A stretch of DNA of 18,358 nucleotides from the NCBI GenBank assembly GCA_026390285.1, contig JAPLGH010000163.1:1-18358 (forward strand), in the 5' to 3' direction. The translations under genes and the position numbers were made by a program. Positions within the stretch are counted from its first letter, which is position 1; the number at the start of each line of letters is the position of its first letter. The stretch is from Caldisericota bacterium. GTDB taxonomy: Bacteria; Caldisericota; Caldisericia; Cryosericales; Cryosericaceae. The notes under the pieces were generated by a model that did no database searches, was not told where the DNA came from, and saw only the letters and a list, made by a program, of their open reading frames with translations. Shown here one piece after another: positions 7,589 through 14,651 of this stretch.

Positions 7589-8163
7589 CTCTTGTCGCCA
7601 AACAGCACTTGTGCGGCCTCAACGAGCGTGACCTCCCGGAGGGCAGTGGACGCCGCCGACAGGGTCAAGTCGAGCTCCGCCTCGGCAAAGTGGACAATGA
7701 AGCCTCCATTGCCGTCGGCGAGCATCGCATCGATACGTACACTCTTCCACTTCCCACCTTTGGGCAACAATGCCAGGATAGTGGACGCGTCCTGCTGTCG
7801 GCACTCGATGGAGAGTGGAGTCTCCTCTCCGATCTGTTTCATCGCTCGCTCAAGATACGCATGATAGAGGACATCATCGTTCCTGATATTCTGTTCGAAC
7901 TCCTGGTAGAGTCCTGCAAGCAGTTCCTGCTTACGCTTAAGGAGAGCATTCCTCAGCTCAATCTTCAATGCGGCAGTCCTGGTAACAATATCATGGTCTC
8001 GGATGGCGCGATGCTCCGCTGCTCGTTTCTCCGCCTGTTCCTCCAGTTGTCGCTTCTGGCTGTCGACAAGTTGTGAAGCCTGAACGGTGGCGGCCTCGAT
8101 GAGGGCGGTCGCCTCCGCAGTCGCCTCCTGGAGAACCGCAGTTCTGAGTTCCTCGGTTCCCAT
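7585..8163 (-). CDS. atpE: V-type ATP synthase subunit E
   Basis: The peripheral-stalk subunit E, 192 residues from the chosen start. The N-terminal half (about residues 5-85) is a long charged alpha helix rich in Glu, Ala, Gln and Arg that pairs with the H/G subunit. The C-terminal half is the globular head-binding domain, ending with the characteristic LFG near the terminus. The ATG at 8163 is preferred to a TTG two codons upstream (8169), because the AGGA at 8177-8174 is better spaced from it. The atpK stop is 12 nt away. Confidence 0.93.
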   Translation of the reverse strand: MGTEELRTAVLQEATAEATALIEAATVQASQLVDSQKRQLEEQAEKRAAEHRAIRDHDIVTRTAALKIELRNALLKRKQELLAGLYQEFEQNIRNDDVLYHAYLERAMKQIGEETPLSIECRQQDASTILALLPKGGKWKSVRIDAMLADGNGGFIVHFAEAELDLTLSAASTALREVTLVEAAQVLFGDKR

Positions 8164-8175
8164 GTCCAAAACGTC

Positions 8176-8757
8176 CTAAAAGGCTGCCTGAGAGATCCAG
8201 AGAATGAGCAGGATACCCGAGACCAGAGCGATGACAGCGTACGTCTCGACCAGAGCGGGGATAAGGATAGCCTGTCCCGAGGTTGACGGCTGGCGCCCAG
8301 TCAGGCTCTCCGCTGCGGCTGAGGCCTGTCCCTGGAGGATAGCTGACAACCACTCCACCAAGCCGACACCGACACCGACTGTCATGAACGCAAGCCCTTT
8401 CGCGTTGGAGACTGCCGCTCCCTTGTTGAGAACACCCGATAGAACGACCATCATGATGCCACATACAAAGCTGTAGAATCCCTGTGTGCCCGGAAGAGCC
8501 ATCATGACGAACATCTTGCCGAAAAGCTCTGGCTTCTCAGCCAGTACTCCTGCTGCCTGAGATCCGCTGATGCGAATCCCTTCGGCAGCCCCGAGACCAC
8601 CAAGAATGATAACAAAGACCGCTCCCATGAAAACCCACAGTGAGCCCAGTGACGCCATCGGCGTATTTGAGAGCTTGAAGGCGAACGCCGCCCCAACAGC
8701 ACTGAGTGCCGTCGCAAGAACTCCGACGAGAACTGACCACAACCCTTCCATCGCCAT
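8176..8757 (-). CDS. atpK: V-type ATP synthase subunit K, membrane rotor ring, sodium-type ligands and an extra N-terminal helix
   Basis: The rotor-ring proteolipid, 193 residues. ATG 8757 is chosen for its AGGAGG site, which overlaps the atpI stop; a longer frame upstream has no ribosome site. The body aligns with the four-helix NtpK type. LPGTQGFY (88-95) matches the NtpK segment carrying Leu61, Thr64, Gln65 and Tyr68. LQGQ (Gln142) matches Gln110, and VETY (Glu171) matches Glu139, with the same 29-residue Gln-Glu spacing. All the side-chain sodium ligands known from Enterococcus NtpK are thus kept, and the first hairpin lacks a carboxylate as in NtpK. Before the usual first helix lies an additional hydrophobic segment (about 7-29), giving five predicted membrane segments or a signal-like leader. 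Sodium coupling is inferred. Confidence 0.95.
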   Translation of the reverse strand: MAMEGLWSVLVGVLATALSAVGAAFAFKLSNTPMASLGSLWVFMGAVFVIILGGLGAAEGIRISGSQAAGVLAEKPELFGKMFVMMALPGTQGFYSFVCGIMMVVLSGVLNKGAAVSNAKGLAFMTVGVGVGLVEWLSAILQGQASAAAESLTGRQPSTSGQAILIPALVETYAVIALVSGILLILWISQAAF

Positions 8758-8767
8758 GATGTACCTC

Positions 8768-10798
8768 CTATTTTTCCCGAACAGTCGATGTGCCGACAAT
8801 CTTGACAACTTCCGACGAGAACCCAAAACGATGGAACCGAGGGGCTCCACCCTCGTAGAACCGTCCAAAGAACTCGAGCAGTGTGAGACGTGCAGAATGG
8901 ATGAATGCCCCCATGGCTCCCATGAAGTAGTTCAGCATGTGCCCAAAGAGCAGGACCACCCCGCCCAGGACAACCCGCACCAGCAGGTTCACGACGAAGC
9001 CTGCCGCAGGTATTCTGATGAGTGCTGCGATCATGTTGAACGCTGAAGCAAGGATAGCCGTTGTGAGCCCGAGCGCCAGAAGCCGCGAGTACGACAGCAC
9101 ATCTCCAACGAAGGAGCCAACGCCGTAGGAGCTCTGGATACCATACAGGTTCACCAGCGCAGTAGCGACCTTCGCCCCGCCCTTTCCCTGCCGCGCCCCT
9201 CCGAGGAGAAGCAGCACGAGGCCCACGGCAAGCGCCGCCAGATACCCGGCTCTGAAGGCACTGCCCCACGTGATCCCAATGAACAGTAGCGCGGAGATTG
9301 CGGGCAGGAATAGCAGCCAGCCCACGCAATCATAGATGATCGAGGCATAGTCGCGTCTCCGAGCAGCCTTGTAGATTGCAAGGCAGACCCCGTAGAGCTG
9401 GTTGACAGCCCCAATGATCCACACGATCACGAGGAACTGAAATGCCGCCTCGAGGGGGTTGATGACGGTGAGCGCGGACACGAACCGCGCGATCGGGTTC
9501 CCTGCTCCAAGGTACGTCGCCGAAATGAGGTCTCCTCCCCAACTGCCGGTCAGCGCGCCAGCAACCATAGCAGCTATTCCGCCGTACACGAAGACCATCA
9601 TGAAGTTCCGGACTCCCGACGACCGTCGGTACTTGTGTATGAAGTAGAAGCAGATTCCTATCTCGACAGCTCCGTACAGAACGTCTCCCAGGCAGATGCC
9701 AAAGAAGACCAGGAACGGAATGGTCAGGAAGACGGTCGGGTCAAACGAGGAGTACGCTGGAAATCCAAACATGTTGACCAGGATCTCCATAGGCTTGACC
9801 CATCTGTTGTTGGTGATGGAAACGGGAGTGTCGTCTCCCGCGGTGGAAGCCCCTGTCATGCACACGATCCCGCCAAAACCTATGCACAGCTTCCGCAGAG
9901 AATCCACGTCAACATCTCGGACGTACCCCGTAACCACGCTGCAATGTTCGGTCCGCGTGATATCCTGCGATGCCTCCAGCCGCTGACGCTCATTCAGCAG
10001 GTATTCACGATATACAACGATCTCCTGTCTGTGGGAGAGAGCTGAAGCGACCTCAAGCTGAAGCGCCGTGATTCTCTCGCGAGCTGCACGCTCCTCTTCT
10101 GTGAGACGATCGACGACAGACGCGACGGTGCCGTTCGTCGAGGACAAGTCCTCCTCAACAAGGCCCTCCGATGCCAGCAGAGCACGAACATCGTCAGTCT
10201 GGGACCGCATACAAGCAACCACTACATTCGCCTTGTTCTTTGTCTCAGACACCATATCGACTGCAATGAAAGCGCCATGATCAGCGAGACTCCTCGCCAT
10301 TTGCTCAAGGCCCAGAGATGATATTGTGCCCGAAACAAGCCCAACGCGCCGCCATTGGGAGACCTCTCCGAAATCCACGGGAAGTGATGCCCAGGGCGAC
10401 AAAGCTGCAATATCCTGTTCAAGCTGATTCAGGCGACGGCGCTACCCACGGCTCGAAGCCATCGAAGCGGTTGTTCTCATGTCGGCCGCACTGACATACA
10501 CTTCGTCCGGGAAGAAGCTCTGCACAAGTCCCTTGGTCACTGGATCGACTTCCGCGAAGTACGAGAGCGTCGAGCCCGCAAGCTCGAGCTGCTCTGTGAC
10601 ATTGCGCAGCGACTCCTCCCGCTGGGGACGGCAGACGTCTAGAGAGGAAGAAGCGGCGACACTGTCCGCTGCAGCATCTTCCGATGTCGTATAGGAAGTC
10701 AGGTGGACCATTCCACCCGCGTGCAAGCAAGACAGAACCTCGTCTTCCCTGTTGTGCGGAAAGGCAAGAGCGAACTCTTGTACTCTGTCGATCGCCAT
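8768..10798 (-). pseudogene. atpI: V-type ATP synthase subunit I, interrupted by an in-frame TAG
   Basis: Subunit I (a-type) is the membrane stator that forms the ion half-channels. Read through, it would be about 676 residues, the normal family size. The ATG at 10798 lies 1 nt after the atpH stop. The cytoplasmic N-terminal part runs 118 codons to a TAG at 10444-10442. The same frame then resumes with RRRLNQLEQDIAALSPW, a typical subunit-I coiled-coil ending. It continues through the conserved VKPMEILVNMFGFP and GDVLYG blocks and about seven membrane helices to the stop at 8768. Because the frame is unchanged, one substitution (for example CAG to TAG) explains the interruption. The only start-like codons just downstream are a TTG at 10402 and a GTG at 10378, without clear ribosome sites. 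Confidence 0.88.
10442..10444 (-). other. Premature amber codon inside atpI
   Basis: The codon order on the minus strand is GGG-TAG-CGC-CGT-CGC-CTG. The upstream and downstream parts of subunit I are in one frame. TAG also terminates several intact genes here (atpA, the Nudix hydrolase, HU, tsaC's upstream neighbour plsY), and RF1, which reads UAG, is encoded at 16141-17226. Reassignment of UAG to an amino acid is therefore unlikely. Confidence 0.85.
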
Positions 10799-10799
10799 T

Positions 10800-11114
10800 C
10801 TAGCGAGCGGTGAGCCTTGACAAGAGCAAATCCAGGGCTGCTCCTCTATGATCCTGCGCCAGACGCTCGAGGTTCGTCAGTTGTTCCTTGAGATCTCGCT
10901 GAAGCTGATCCTCGGCGAGTTTTGTTTGCTCGTCTGCTTCCCGGTCAATTGCGTCAAGTCGCTGTTGAAGCGCTGACTCTGCAGACCCCTTGTCCTTGAC
11001 CAGAGAGGCCTCAGAATCATGCTGGATTGTTTGAACCTTCTCCCTTGCGGTCTTGAGGACGCCATCCGCCTCGATCTCTGCCTGCCGCAAGCTCTGGATG
11101 AACTCCTCGATCAT
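10800..11114 (-). CDS. atpH: V-type ATP synthase subunit H/G, peripheral stalk
   Basis: The first V-ATPase gene, encoding a 104-residue, almost entirely helical protein rich in Glu, Gln, Lys and Ala. It is the expected coiled-coil partner of subunit E in the peripheral stalk. The start ATG (11114) has a GGAGGGG ribosome site. A longer in-frame extension would run into the tRNA gene and is rejected. It ends 1 nt before atpI. The assignment uses size, coiled-coil composition (IEEFIQSLRQAEIEADG start) and its position directly before atpI. Sequence conservation is weak in this family and the naming varies (H, G or NtpF). There is no room for a separate promoter in the 29 nt between it and the tRNA. 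Confidence 0.85.
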   Translation of the reverse strand: MIEEFIQSLRQAEIEADGVLKTAREKVQTIQHDSEASLVKDKGSAESALQQRLDAIDREADEQTKLAEDQLQRDLKEQLTNLERLAQDHRGAALDLLLSRLTAR

Positions 11115-11143
11115 ATTCGTACCCCTCCGGTTTGGATAATTGC

Positions 11144-11220
11144 TGGTCGGGATGGTGGGATTCGAACCCACGACCTCTTAGTCCCGAACCAAGCGCTCTA
11201 CCAAGCTGAGCCACATCCCG
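11144..11220 (-). tRNA. tRNA-Pro (anticodon CGG)
   Basis: A complete cloverleaf on the minus strand. The acceptor arm CGGGATG (11220-11214) pairs with CATCCCG (11154-11148), followed by discriminator A and an encoded CCA (11146-11144). The D arm is GCTC/GAGC. The anticodon arm is CTTGG-TTCGGGA-CTAAG, with anticodon CGG reading CCG. The T arm is GTGGG-TTCGAAT-CCCAC. The C1-G72 pair with A73 is typical of bacterial proline tRNA. It lies 8 nt downstream of the other proline tRNA and 29 nt upstream of the first V-ATPase gene. Confidence 0.95.
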
Positions 11221-11228
11221 ACAAATAC

Positions 11229-11306
11229 TGGTCGGGGCGACAAGATTCGAACTTGTGACCCCCAGCACCCCATGCTGGTGCGCTAGCCAAACTACGCCAC
11301 GCCCCG
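11229..11306 (-). tRNA. tRNA-Pro (anticodon GGG)
   Basis: A complete cloverleaf on the minus strand. The acceptor CGGGGCG (11306-11300) pairs with CGCCCCG (11239-11233), then A73 and an encoded CCA (11231-11229). The D arm is GCGT/GCGC. The anticodon arm is CCAGC-ATGGGGT-GCTGG, with anticodon GGG reading CCC and CCU. The T arm is ACAAG-TTCGAAT-CTTGT. Its mature 5' end is a single nucleotide after the HU stop codon, so it must be cut from the HU transcript or a common precursor. Confidence 0.95.
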
Positions 11307-11307
11307 A

Positions 11308-11586
11308 CTATTTGTTCTCAACCAGCTTCTTCAGCTTTCCGCTGGCCCGAAAGGTCACAACGCGCTTCTCCGGCACGTTCACCGCTTCACGCGTTTTCGG
11401 GTTCACACCCGAGCGAGCCTTTCTCATGGACACACAGAAAGCCCCAAAACCGGTCAGGGTAACCCTACGACCTGCCCGCAACTCCTTGCTGGAAGTGCTC
11501 AAAGCCTGATGCAGCACATTTTCCACAACCGCCCTGGAACAACCTGTCTTCGTTGCAACCGCTGCCACAAGATCCGACTTTGTCAC
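11308..11586 (-). CDS. DNABII family DNA-binding protein, HU-like
   Basis: A 92-residue HU/IHF-family nucleoid protein, which binds and bends DNA as a dimer. The N-terminal helices begin TKSDLVAAVA. The beta-arm signature is present as VTLTGFGAF (43-51) followed by the arm tip VNPKT carrying the intercalating proline, and the C-terminus is SGKLKKLVENK. The start is GTG at 11586 with an AAGGTGG ribosome site. The stop (TAG, 11310-11308) is separated by one base from the GGG-proline tRNA. RNase P cutting at the tRNA 5' end would leave the HU message ending at its stop codon. HU is preferred over IHF because nothing points to a specific heterodimer. Confidence 0.93.
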   Translation of the reverse strand: MTKSDLVAAVATKTGCSRAVVENVLHQALSTSSKELRAGRRVTLTGFGAFCVSMRKARSGVNPKTREAVNVPEKRVVTFRASGKLKKLVENK

Positions 11587-11845
11587 CTGACCACCTTTTC
11601 GAACCAGTCTGCCGTAACTCGCTTTTCCTTTCCCGACTCACCGGACGCTGGAGACCAACCAGAGGCATGACGCTTCCGGCGACGACCTCGTGTAACTGAT
11701 GAACCATAACCAAATTAATGTTACTCAGTTCAGCGATTTTTGCAAGAGCCTCGAGGGTTACGAACCCCTTAGTGACGCTACGCTCGCCGTCTTGAAGATC
11801 AGAAGCCATGCACCCATGCCCGTGCGCCAACGACACAGGAACCAG
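11587..11845. other. Gap between ispH and HU, with a possible remnant of an XRE-type regulator
   Basis: This 259-bp gap carries no confident gene. On the minus strand, directly in frame after the ispH stop, the translation at about 11806-11708 reads SDLQDGERSVTKGF then TLEALAKIAELSNINL. This resembles the recognition-helix end and the fourth helix of XRE/Cro-type HTH proteins ('iSdlExGxR...tLexLaxIAxaLxv'). The upstream helices are not recognisable, there is no ribosome site, and the frame runs on into HU out of phase. A decayed regulator or chance are both possible. The stretch also holds the weak promoter and palindrome listed separately. Confidence 0.3.
11718..11745 (-). promoter_or_regulatory. 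Weak promoter candidate for HU-tRNA-V-ATPase transcription
   Basis: TTGCAA (11745-11740), a 16-bp spacer and TAACAT (11723-11718) resemble -35 and -10 boxes in the most AT-rich part of the gap upstream of HU. A short palindrome, GGGTT-ACG-AACCC (11755-11767), lies about 10 bp upstream and could be an operator. Each hexamer matches consensus at only four of six bases, so this is tentative. It matters because no other promoter-sized space exists before the V-ATPase genes. Confidence 0.25.
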
Positions 11846-12727
11846 TCATCCTTCCACCTCCACACTAACGTCGGCACAGACTTGCCTCAGCCCTTCCACG
11901 ACTTGATCAATGGCCATGGGGGGGCAAGACGTGCCGCTAACCACGCCCACGATATCCCCACAGTCCAGCCCCAAAGCGGGCAACTCGACCACGTCCTGGA
12001 GAAGGTACGTCTTAGGACATATCGAGCCTGCCACCGCAGCCAGCCTCCTGGTATTGGCACTGGAGCTATCTCCCAGTACTAACATGACTGTGCAGCGCCG
12101 GGCCAGAGCTCTGGCTGCGTCCTGTCTTCGCAATACCTCCGGACACAGCGTCATCTCCTCGGCAACTTCAATTCCTCTGCGTTGGAACCATTCCAGAACT
12201 TGTTGTCTGAACTCGCGTGACTGTGTCGTCTGGTACACGACTCCCACCCGAGAAACTGATATCTCAAACATGTCCAGATCCTGTTCCGAAGCCACGACCG
12301 TGAGCAGCTGACGACCAGCAGCCTCCATGAGGTACCGCGTCTCTCGATGTTCTTTGTCTCCGACGACAACGATAGGAACGCCGGCATCTGCAAACCGGCC
12401 TGCTGCGTCACGCGCCCGGTTCACAATGGGGCAGGTCAAATCCAGTACTGCTCGCGCGCTGGCAATCCTTCCAAGACGTTCAGGCAACGTGGACCCATGG
12501 GCGGGCAGGAGAACAGTCGCAGCGTCCAGCTCTTCGTCGCTCAACAGTTCGACAGATCCCAACCCCATGGAACGAAGGCGGTCCATCTCGCCGGCATTGT
12601 GAAGCAGCGTGTCCGTTGCCGCTACGGGTCCTCCCGAGTGCAAGGCCGTCTCAGCAGCGTCAATAGCTCGCCGAATGCCCGAACAATAGCCCAGATCACT
12701 TGCCAGCACAACACGCATCTCAGGCAT
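11846..12727 (-). CDS. ispH: 4-hydroxy-3-methylbut-2-enyl diphosphate reductase
   Basis: IspH, the last step of the MEP isoprenoid pathway, converts HMBPP to IPP and DMAPP with a [4Fe-4S] cluster. The product is 293 residues, within the normal range. The three cluster cysteines are visible: GYCSG (Cys15), LTCP (Cys99) and LCPE (Cys195). Substrate-site residues include LHN (His43), AHG (His77), EHRE (His127, Glu129), QTT (Thr167-168) and GTS (Ser267). The serine pair before Asn reads S-A-N (223-225) instead of the usual S-S-N, and the segment after Cys195 is divergent (PEVLRRQ rather than ATxxRQ). ATG 12727 overlaps the plsC stop by 8 nt; an ATG three codons on (12718) is an alternative. Confidence 0.93.
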   Translation of the reverse strand: MPEMRVVLASDLGYCSGIRRAIDAAETALHSGGPVAATDTLLHNAGEMDRLRSMGLGSVELLSDEELDAATVLLPAHGSTLPERLGRIASARAVLDLTCPIVNRARDAAGRFADAGVPIVVVGDKEHRETRYLMEAAGRQLLTVVASEQDLDMFEISVSRVGVVYQTTQSREFRQQVLEWFQRRGIEVAEEMTLCPEVLRRQDAARALARRCTVMLVLGDSSSANTRRLAAVAGSICPKTYLLQDVVELPALGLDCGDIVGVVSGTSCPPMAIDQVVEGLRQVCADVSVEVEG

Positions 12728-13340
12728 GCCCCTGTTCCTGTAGCGTCCGAATGCGACCCATGATGTCCATGCTGATTGCTGTCAGGTCTTCTTTGCGACT
12801 CTCACGTCCGGGTGGGAGGTGATACGTGACCGGCTGGCCTATACGCACGGTGATGCGACCGACTCTGGGGATTCTCCTCTGCCTCGGCCAGCATTCGTAT
12901 GAGCCGATAATGGCCATCGGGACCACTGGCGCACCTGACTTCACCGCCAGAAAAGCCGCGCCATTGTGAGGGACTTGCAGACGTCCGTCTGGGGACCGCG
13001 TTCCCTCGGGATAGATCATACACAGGTCGCCGTGGTCCATGATTGCCAGCACTTTCTGGAGGGCACCCTTGTCAGCGAGAGACTCCCTGTCGATGCGCAC
13101 GCCGCCAAGACGGCGTATAAACGGCCCCAGCAGCGGCTGCCCGTACATCTCCTTGCGTGACAGGCTGTAGGTCTTGCGCGGCACCGCGAAGGAGGCCAGC
13201 ATGGGATCCAGGTAGCTGCAGTGGTTGCCACAGATGAGTCCTGGTCCATGTCTCGGAACATTCTCGAGCCCAATTACGTGGAACTTGAAGAAGATCCTGA
13301 ACCAAAGCCTGCCTATTGGCACAACCAGCTCATACAACAT
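12720..13340 (-). CDS. plsC: 1-acyl-sn-glycerol-3-phosphate acyltransferase
   Basis: PlsC makes phosphatidic acid from lysophosphatidic acid at the inner membrane. The product is 206 residues with an amphipathic or hydrophobic N-terminus (about 1-24), catalytic NHCSYLD (His40, Asp45) and the glycerol-phosphate-binding PEGTRS (111-116), in the normal order. The ATG at 13340 has a GGAGG ribosome site. A longer frame from GTG 13388 is rejected because it reads back into cmk without such a site. It overlaps cmk by 11 nt. With plsY three genes upstream, the operon supplies two successive steps of phospholipid synthesis, although a PlsX is not in the window. Confidence 0.93.
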   Translation of the reverse strand: MLYELVVPIGRLWFRIFFKFHVIGLENVPRHGPGLICGNHCSYLDPMLASFAVPRKTYSLSRKEMYGQPLLGPFIRRLGGVRIDRESLADKGALQKVLAIMDHGDLCMIYPEGTRSPDGRLQVPHNGAAFLAVKSGAPVVPMAIIGSYECWPRQRRIPRVGRITVRIGQPVTYHLPPGRESRKEDLTAISMDIMGRIRTLQEQGHA

Positions 13341-14001
13341 GCTCCAGCCTCCTTCGGTACTCGGAGAGAATCGCCTGCACAACTCCATCGGGCCCGTCAG
13401 CAGAATTATCCAGCTTGACGTAGTCCTCCGTGCATCGAAGAGGAGAGTCCTCCCGGGACGAGTCTATTGCATCGCGCTCCCTGATGTTGGAGAGTACAGC
13501 TTCATAGTCAACCGGGGCGCCCAGACGCTCCAGCTGCACAACTCGCCGCTTCGCTCGAATATCCGGGTCCGCCGTGATGAACACCTTCAGCAAGGCATTG
13601 GGAAGGACCGTCGTTCCTATGTCGCGCCCAACCATGACAACATCGTGCAGCGCGGCGATGCGCCGCAGCTCCCTGTTCACAGCCGCCCGCACTTCTGGCA
13701 CTGCGCTGACCGGTGACACGAGCCTGTCTACTTTCGGGTCCTGGAGGGACAGTCCAAGGACTTGCCCGTCAAACAGGACTGTGCCGCCGACCTCGTAGCT
13801 GATGCAACGCTCGAGGATCCCCGCCAGGCGATCGTGCTGCACACAACGGTCGGACGGAAACTGGTCAACATATGCGGCCGTGAACACCCTGTACAACAGC
13901 CCAGAGTCGACCAGCATGAGATCGACCTCGCTGGCTATACACGATCCGACTGATGTCTTGCCGGACCCGGAGGGTCCGTCGATGGCAATGTCCCGTCTCA
14001 C
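13330..14001 (-). CDS. cmk: Cytidylate kinase
   Basis: CMP kinase phosphorylates CMP and dCMP with ATP in pyrimidine salvage and supply. The product is 223 residues. The P-loop is GPSGSGKT (9-16), and the CMP-binding segment is DSGLLYR (32-38), a variant of the common D-T/S-G-A-M-Y-R. GRDIGT and the lid block RERDAIDSSREDSPL follow. The start is GTG at 14001 in a GTGA overlap with the tsaC stop, with a GGAGG site 6 nt upstream. The cmk-plsC pairing is common in bacteria. Confidence 0.95.
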   Translation of the reverse strand: MRRDIAIDGPSGSGKTSVGSCIASEVDLMLVDSGLLYRVFTAAYVDQFPSDRCVQHDRLAGILERCISYEVGGTVLFDGQVLGLSLQDPKVDRLVSPVSAVPEVRAAVNRELRRIAALHDVVMVGRDIGTTVLPNALLKVFITADPDIRAKRRVVQLERLGAPVDYEAVLSNIRERDAIDSSREDSPLRCTEDYVKLDNSADGPDGVVQAILSEYRRRLEHVV

Positions 14002-14630
14002 AAAGCCTCCTCCACAAGTGCAGCAGCCACGTCAGCAAACGAGATACTGCCCTCGCGCAGCATGGTCCATGACCCCTCCGCCAATCCGACAACTGTCGAA
14101 GGCTGACCTTCTGGACGCTGTCGACTGTCCAGGATCAGATCCGCTTGTTCCAGCAACGGAACCGCTCCGGGCATGTCCAGACTCTCAATGACTCTCTGTC
14201 CGCTCTCATTCAGGCTCGTCTGGGCCATCACCAGGCCGTTTGACAGCAAGCGAAGGAGCCCCGCGTGCCGAGGGACCCGAAAGCCAATACTGGATGCTTC
14301 CGGATACGGCGGTGGCTGTGTGTGGATTCCGCTTCCCCCGACGTTAACGACGATCGTCAGGGCCCCAGGCCAGAATACGCTGGCAAGACGCCGTGCCATC
14401 AAGCGAGTGGAAGGCTCGACCCACGGCAGCACACCAAGGATATCTGATACAAAGACAGGTAGCGGCCTAAGAGGATCGCGATGCTTCGCTCTGAATACCC
14501 TGGTAACGGAAGCTGCGCACGCCGCGCTGCAGCCGATGCCATAGACGGTGTCCGTGGGAAACACTGCAACAGCTCCCGCAGCGATACGCTCCGACAGCCG
14601 GCGAACATCGGCGTCCGAACAGGTATCCAA
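13998..14630 (-). CDS. tsaC: L-threonylcarbamoyladenylate synthase, Sua5/YrdC/YwlC family
   Basis: This enzyme makes threonylcarbamoyl-AMP from threonine, bicarbonate and ATP for t6A37 modification of ANN-decoding tRNAs. It is a single YrdC domain of 210 residues, without the Sua5 C-terminal domain. Motifs are PTDTVYG (25-31), a RAKHRDPLRPLP block, WPGALTIVV, GFRVPRH, TSLNESGQ (normally TSxNxSG) and PSTVV. The coordinates use the first conventional start, TTG at 14630, which has no ribosome site. A GGAGG at 14665-14661 is ideally spaced (6 nt) from an in-frame ATT at 14654 directly after the plsY stop. That would add eight residues and may be the true start. Confidence 0.93.
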   Translation of the reverse strand: MDTCSDADVRRLSERIAAGAVAVFPTDTVYGIGCSAACAASVTRVFRAKHRDPLRPLPVFVSDILGVLPWVEPSTRLMARRLASVFWPGALTIVVNVGGSGIHTQPPPYPEASSIGFRVPRHAGLLRLLSNGLVMAQTSLNESGQRVIESLDMPGAVPLLEQADLILDSRQRPEGQPSTVVGLAEGSWTMLREGSISFADVAAALVEEAL

Positions 14631-14651
14631 CAGGACAATCTCAGGCAGGCT

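Noticed and set aside
10442..10444. UAG recoded as an amino acid genome-wide
   Set aside because: TAG is the natural stop of several intact genes in the window (atpA, plsY, HU, atpK) and a complete RF1 gene is present.
10419..10500. Alternative frame reading ENNRFDGFEPWVAPSPES across the atpI interruption
   Set aside because: It would need two compensating frameshifts, and the upstream and downstream atpI frames already agree, so one substitution is simpler.
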